From an uncultured Eubacteriales bacterium (GTDB lineage: Bacteria; Bacillota_A; Clostridia; Lachnospirales; Lachnospiraceae): 6,349 nucleotides of DNA. Where the stretch lies: contig CADCPV010000071.1 of NCBI GenBank assembly GCA_902803345.1, positions 1 through 6,349 on the forward strand, read 5' to 3'. The notes beneath the pieces are model-generated. The model had not been told where the DNA came from, did not search any database, and saw nothing but the letters and a program-made list of their open reading frames with translations. Made by a program: the position numbers and the translations under genes. Of the stretch, positions 6,348 through 6,349 are shown piece by piece; the stretch's first letter is position 1; the number at the start of each line of letters is the position of its first letter.

Positions 6348-6349
6348 TC

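Overview
The window looks like a chromosomal housekeeping stretch of a moderately GC-rich (mid-50s % by eye) low-GC-lineage Gram-positive, most likely a member of Clostridia such as Lachnospiraceae. Three things suggest this: an RNase J gene, a TrmR/TrhP wobble-uridine pair of the kind known from Bacillus subtilis, and a Gram-positive type lipoprotein signal. The family assignment is inference from protein character and remembered gene order; no 16S or marker comparison was possible.

Layout, all on the + strand: (1) 1-1539, the 3' nine-tenths of an RNase J gene, about 46 codons missing at the window edge; (2) 1544-1936, a small membrane protein with an MltG/YceG-like extracytoplasmic domain but no catalytic domain; (3) 1953-2597, trmR, a SAM-dependent tRNA methyltransferase; (4) 2594-3838, trhP, a U32-family Fe-S tRNA hydroxylation protein overlapping trmR by 4 bp; (5) 3846-4742, era; (6) 4747-5502, recO, starting at GTG; (7) a 102-bp gap carrying a very good sigma-A-type promoter and a 5' stem-loop; (8) 5605-6306, a lipoprotein of unknown function; (9) a 43-base tail with one imperfect hairpin.

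The first six genes are separated by only 4 to 16 bases or overlap, so they read as one co-transcribed unit whose promoter lies upstream of the window. Most act on RNA: RNase J in mRNA decay and processing, TrhP then TrmR making 5-hydroxyuridine and then 5-methoxyuridine at tRNA position 34, and Era in 16S rRNA and 30S maturation. RecO (recombinational repair) and the MltG-like protein (cell envelope) ride along. The lipoprotein gene has its own promoter and may be regulated separately.

I see no mobile element, CRISPR array, tRNA/rRNA gene or sign of recent transfer. No obviously new system is present. The points most worth a second look are the catalytic-domain-less MltG-like protein, the NQID variant of the Era G4 motif, the promoter plus 5' stem-loop, and the uncharacterised lipoprotein.
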